Source: an uncultured Collinsella sp. (lineage in GTDB: Bacteria; Actinomycetota; Coriobacteriia; Coriobacteriales; Coriobacteriaceae). Taken from it: 7,209 nucleotides of DNA. Below are positions 5,821-7,209 of this stretch, in pieces (the first letter of the stretch is position 1; the number at the start of each line of letters is the position of its first letter). Under the pieces are notes generated by a model, which was not told where the DNA came from, made no database searches, and saw nothing but the letters and a program-made list of their open reading frames with translations. The position numbers and the translations under genes were made by a program. The DNA lies in contig URGF01000094.1 of the NCBI GenBank assembly GCA_900547285.1, forward strand, positions 1-7,209. The letters run 5' to 3'.

Positions 5821-7083
5821 GTGCAAAATACCAAGCAAAAGTCGGGCACCAAGCAAAAGCTGACCATCGCGGCCATCTTTGGCGCTATGGGTCCCGGTCT
5901 GCTGGCGGCGCTTTCGGGCAATGACGCCGGCGGCATTGCAACGTATTCCAGTGCGGGCGCCAGCTATGGCTACAAGATGCTCTGGATGCTTCCCGTCATG
6001 ACTGTGCTGCTCATCGTGACGCAGGAGACCGCGGCGCGTTGCGGCTGCGTGACGGGCAAGGGCCTGGCATCGCTCATTCGCGAGCGCTTTGGCGTGCGCA
6101 AGAGTGTACTTGCTATGGCGGCGCTGTTGATCGCCAACACGGCTGTGACCATTTCGGAGTTTGCGGGCATCGCCAGCGGTCTTGCTCTCTTTGGCGTGCC
6201 GGCGAGCATCTCGGTGCCGTTGGTGGCGCTGCTGGTATGGATGCTTACCATGTCGGGTAGTTTCCAGCGCATCGAGAAGATTTTGCTGCTGGTAAGCTGC
6301 GTGTTCGTGACCTACATCGTCGCCGCGTTTATGGCCGGCCCCAACTGGGGCGAGGTCGCGGTCGACTTGGTCGTCCCCAATATTCAAAACGACCCCAGCT
6401 ACGTGTCGCTCGTGGTCGCAACGATCGGTACCACCATCGCACCGTGGATGATCTTTTTGGCGCAGAACAACGTGGTCGATAAGAACGCGGGCGAGGACGA
6501 CATCGTGCTGCAGCGTATTGATACCGTGAGCGGCTCGCTTGCTGCCGATGTCATTGCCGGCTTTATTATCATCACGACCGGTACGGTGCTGTTCCCGGCG
6601 GGTATTCAGATTAGCGATGCCGCCGATGCTGCCCGCGCGCTGGAGCCTATTGCGGGTCAGTGGTCCACGGTACTGTTTGCCTCGGGCTTGGTCGCGGCGA
6701 GCTTCTTGGCCGCCTGCGTGCTGCCGGGCGTTACGTCGAGCGCTATCTGCGAGGCATTTGGCTGGGAGCGCGGTGCCGACCGCAGCTGGGACGAGGCCCC
6801 GGTCTATCGCGGCATCATTACGGCCATCATCGGTATCTCTGCCGTGCTGGTGCTTATGCCCGGCGTCGATCTGTTCCAGATTATGATGACCTCGCAGGTC
6901 ATCAATGGCGTGCTACTGCCCGTGGTTCTGGTGTTCCAGGTGGTTATCGCCGCCGACCGTCACATTATGGGCGCCAACCGCAACGGCCGCGTATGGAACG
7001 TGCTCACGTGGGCGACTATCGGCGTGATTACGGTGCTCACGGTCGTCATGTTTGTCCTGCAGGCGATGGGCTACAGCGCTTAG
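5821..7083 (+). CDS. NRAMP-related (NRMT-like) divalent metal transporter, probably Mg2+
   Basis: A 420-aa SLC11/NRAMP-family membrane protein with about eleven hydrophobic helices. GTG at 5821 is chosen as start, with a weak GGTGG 4 nt upstream, because it lies just before the basic N-terminus and TM1; an upstream extension to 5758 would overlap the previous gene. TM1 carries Gly-Pro-Gly-Leu-Leu and then Asp35-Ala-Gly-Gly38, where manganese/iron NRAMPs have Asp-Pro-Gly-Asn. TM6 carries Ala207-Pro-Trp-Met where they have Met-Pro-His-Asn. Loss of the TM1 Asn and the TM6 Met is the signature described for NRAMP-related magnesium transporters (characterised in Eggerthella lenta and Clostridium), which handle hydrated Mg2+ and Mn2+. 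Other family features are kept: Gln-Glu-Thr-Ala-Ala-Arg after TM2, Thr-Gly-Lys-Gly-Leu, and Glu-Phe-Ala-Gly in TM3. The gene starts 8 nt after the MgtE-like stop, so they form one operon. Uptake into the cytoplasm is expected from the family; substrate is inferred. Confidence 0.85.
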   Translation: MQNTKQKSGTKQKLTIAAIFGAMGPGLLAALSGNDAGGIATYSSAGASYGYKMLWMLPVMTVLLIVTQETAARCGCVTGKGLASLIRERFGVRKSVLAMAALLIANTAVTISEFAGIASGLALFGVPASISVPLVALLVWMLTMSGSFQRIEKILLLVSCVFVTYIVAAFMAGPNWGEVAVDLVVPNIQNDPSYVSLVVATIGTTIAPWMIFLAQNNVVDKNAGEDDIVLQRIDTVSGSLAADVIAGFIIITTGTVLFPAGIQISDAADAARALEPIAGQWSTVLFASGLVAASFLAACVLPGVTSSAICEAFGWERGADRSWDEAPVYRGIITAIIGISAVLVLMPGVDLFQIMMTSQVINGVLLPVVLVFQVVIAADRHIMGANRNGRVWNVLTWATIGVITVLTVVMFVLQAMGYSA

Positions 7084-7101
7084 CGCCCACTTTTGCCTCC
7101 G

Positions 7102-7136
7102 AACAGGCCGCAGCGATGGGCTGCGACCTGTTTTTT
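7102..7136 (+). terminator. Intrinsic terminator of the metal-transport operon
   Basis: AACAGG-c-CGCAG (7102-7113) pairs with CTGCG-a-CCTGTT (7121-7132): 11 bp with one C/A mismatch and a 7-nt loop. It runs directly into six T residues (7131-7136), and the stop codon of the transporter is at 7081-7083. This is a classic Rho-independent terminator. Confidence 0.85.
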
Positions 7137-7181
7137 GCCTGCTATAGGGGGTTAGTCATATAGCAGTGGGCAAAAAATGCC
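7131..7181. repeat. Nested inverted repeats downstream of the terminator
   Basis: TTTTTTGCC-TGCTATA (7131-7146) is complementary to TATAGCA (7159-7165) and, after a 3-base bulge, GGCAAAAAA (7169-7177): 16 pairs around a 12-nt loop. GGCA-AAAAA-TGCC (7169-7181) is a second, smaller inverted repeat sharing one arm. The outer GCCCAC (7085-7090) also matches GTGGGC (7166-7171). It could be a second terminator for either strand, an operator for the next gene or a dispersed repeat. Its role is not decidable from this copy. Confidence 0.5.
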
Positions 7182-7209
7182 AAATATGAGTACTGTTGCT
7201 AAGTGAATA

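Noticed and set aside
7186..7206. Six-codon ATG-to-TGA frame near the end of the window
   Set aside because: It is too short, has no Shine-Dalgarno sequence and lies in an AT-rich stretch, so chance explains it.

Overview
The window is GC-rich, and almost every codon ends in G or C. It holds six complete genes, all on the + strand and tightly packed. Gene content and protein style suggest a gut actinobacterium of the class Coriobacteriia (Collinsella/Eggerthella type). The main pointer is the NRAMP-type transporter at the right end, which carries the metal-site substitutions described for the NRAMP-related magnesium transporter of Eggerthella lenta. The taxonomic call is an inference, since no rRNA or marker gene is present.

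Left part (1-2211). A possible last few codons of an upstream gene are followed by a 277-aa protein. Its first ~130 residues resemble the N-terminal domain of cyanophycin synthetase, including an HxxEH metallopeptidase-like motif, but the ATP-grasp and Mur-ligase parts are absent and an acidic Ala/Glu/Pro tail takes their place. A TATAAT-type promoter then drives a two-gene unit: a YtxH-family small membrane protein whose stop codon overlaps the start of a double PRC-barrel protein. A strong GC hairpin follows this unit.

Middle (2233-3639). A membrane-anchored extracellular protein has a DUF348-like segment and a NodB (polysaccharide deacetylase) domain. The metal ligands and the last catalytic histidine of the NodB fold are replaced, so it looks like a pseudo-deacetylase.

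Right part (3640-7209). A 328-nt gap carries an extended -10 promoter and a long leader that folds by eye into a three-way junction, a mutually exclusive hairpin, and a GC hairpin that overlaps a Shine-Dalgarno sequence. This is a candidate metal-responsive leader. It precedes a two-gene operon with 8 nt between the genes. The first encodes an MgtE-like protein (PRC-barrels, MgtE N domain, CBS pair, five membrane helices) whose pore motifs are not recognisable. The second encodes an NRAMP-related (NRMT-like) transporter. A reasonable model is that the MgtE-like protein senses Mg2+ or nucleotides and regulates the NRMT-type carrier, but this is inference. A canonical intrinsic terminator closes the operon. 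The last ~75 bases hold nested inverted repeats and no recognisable gene.
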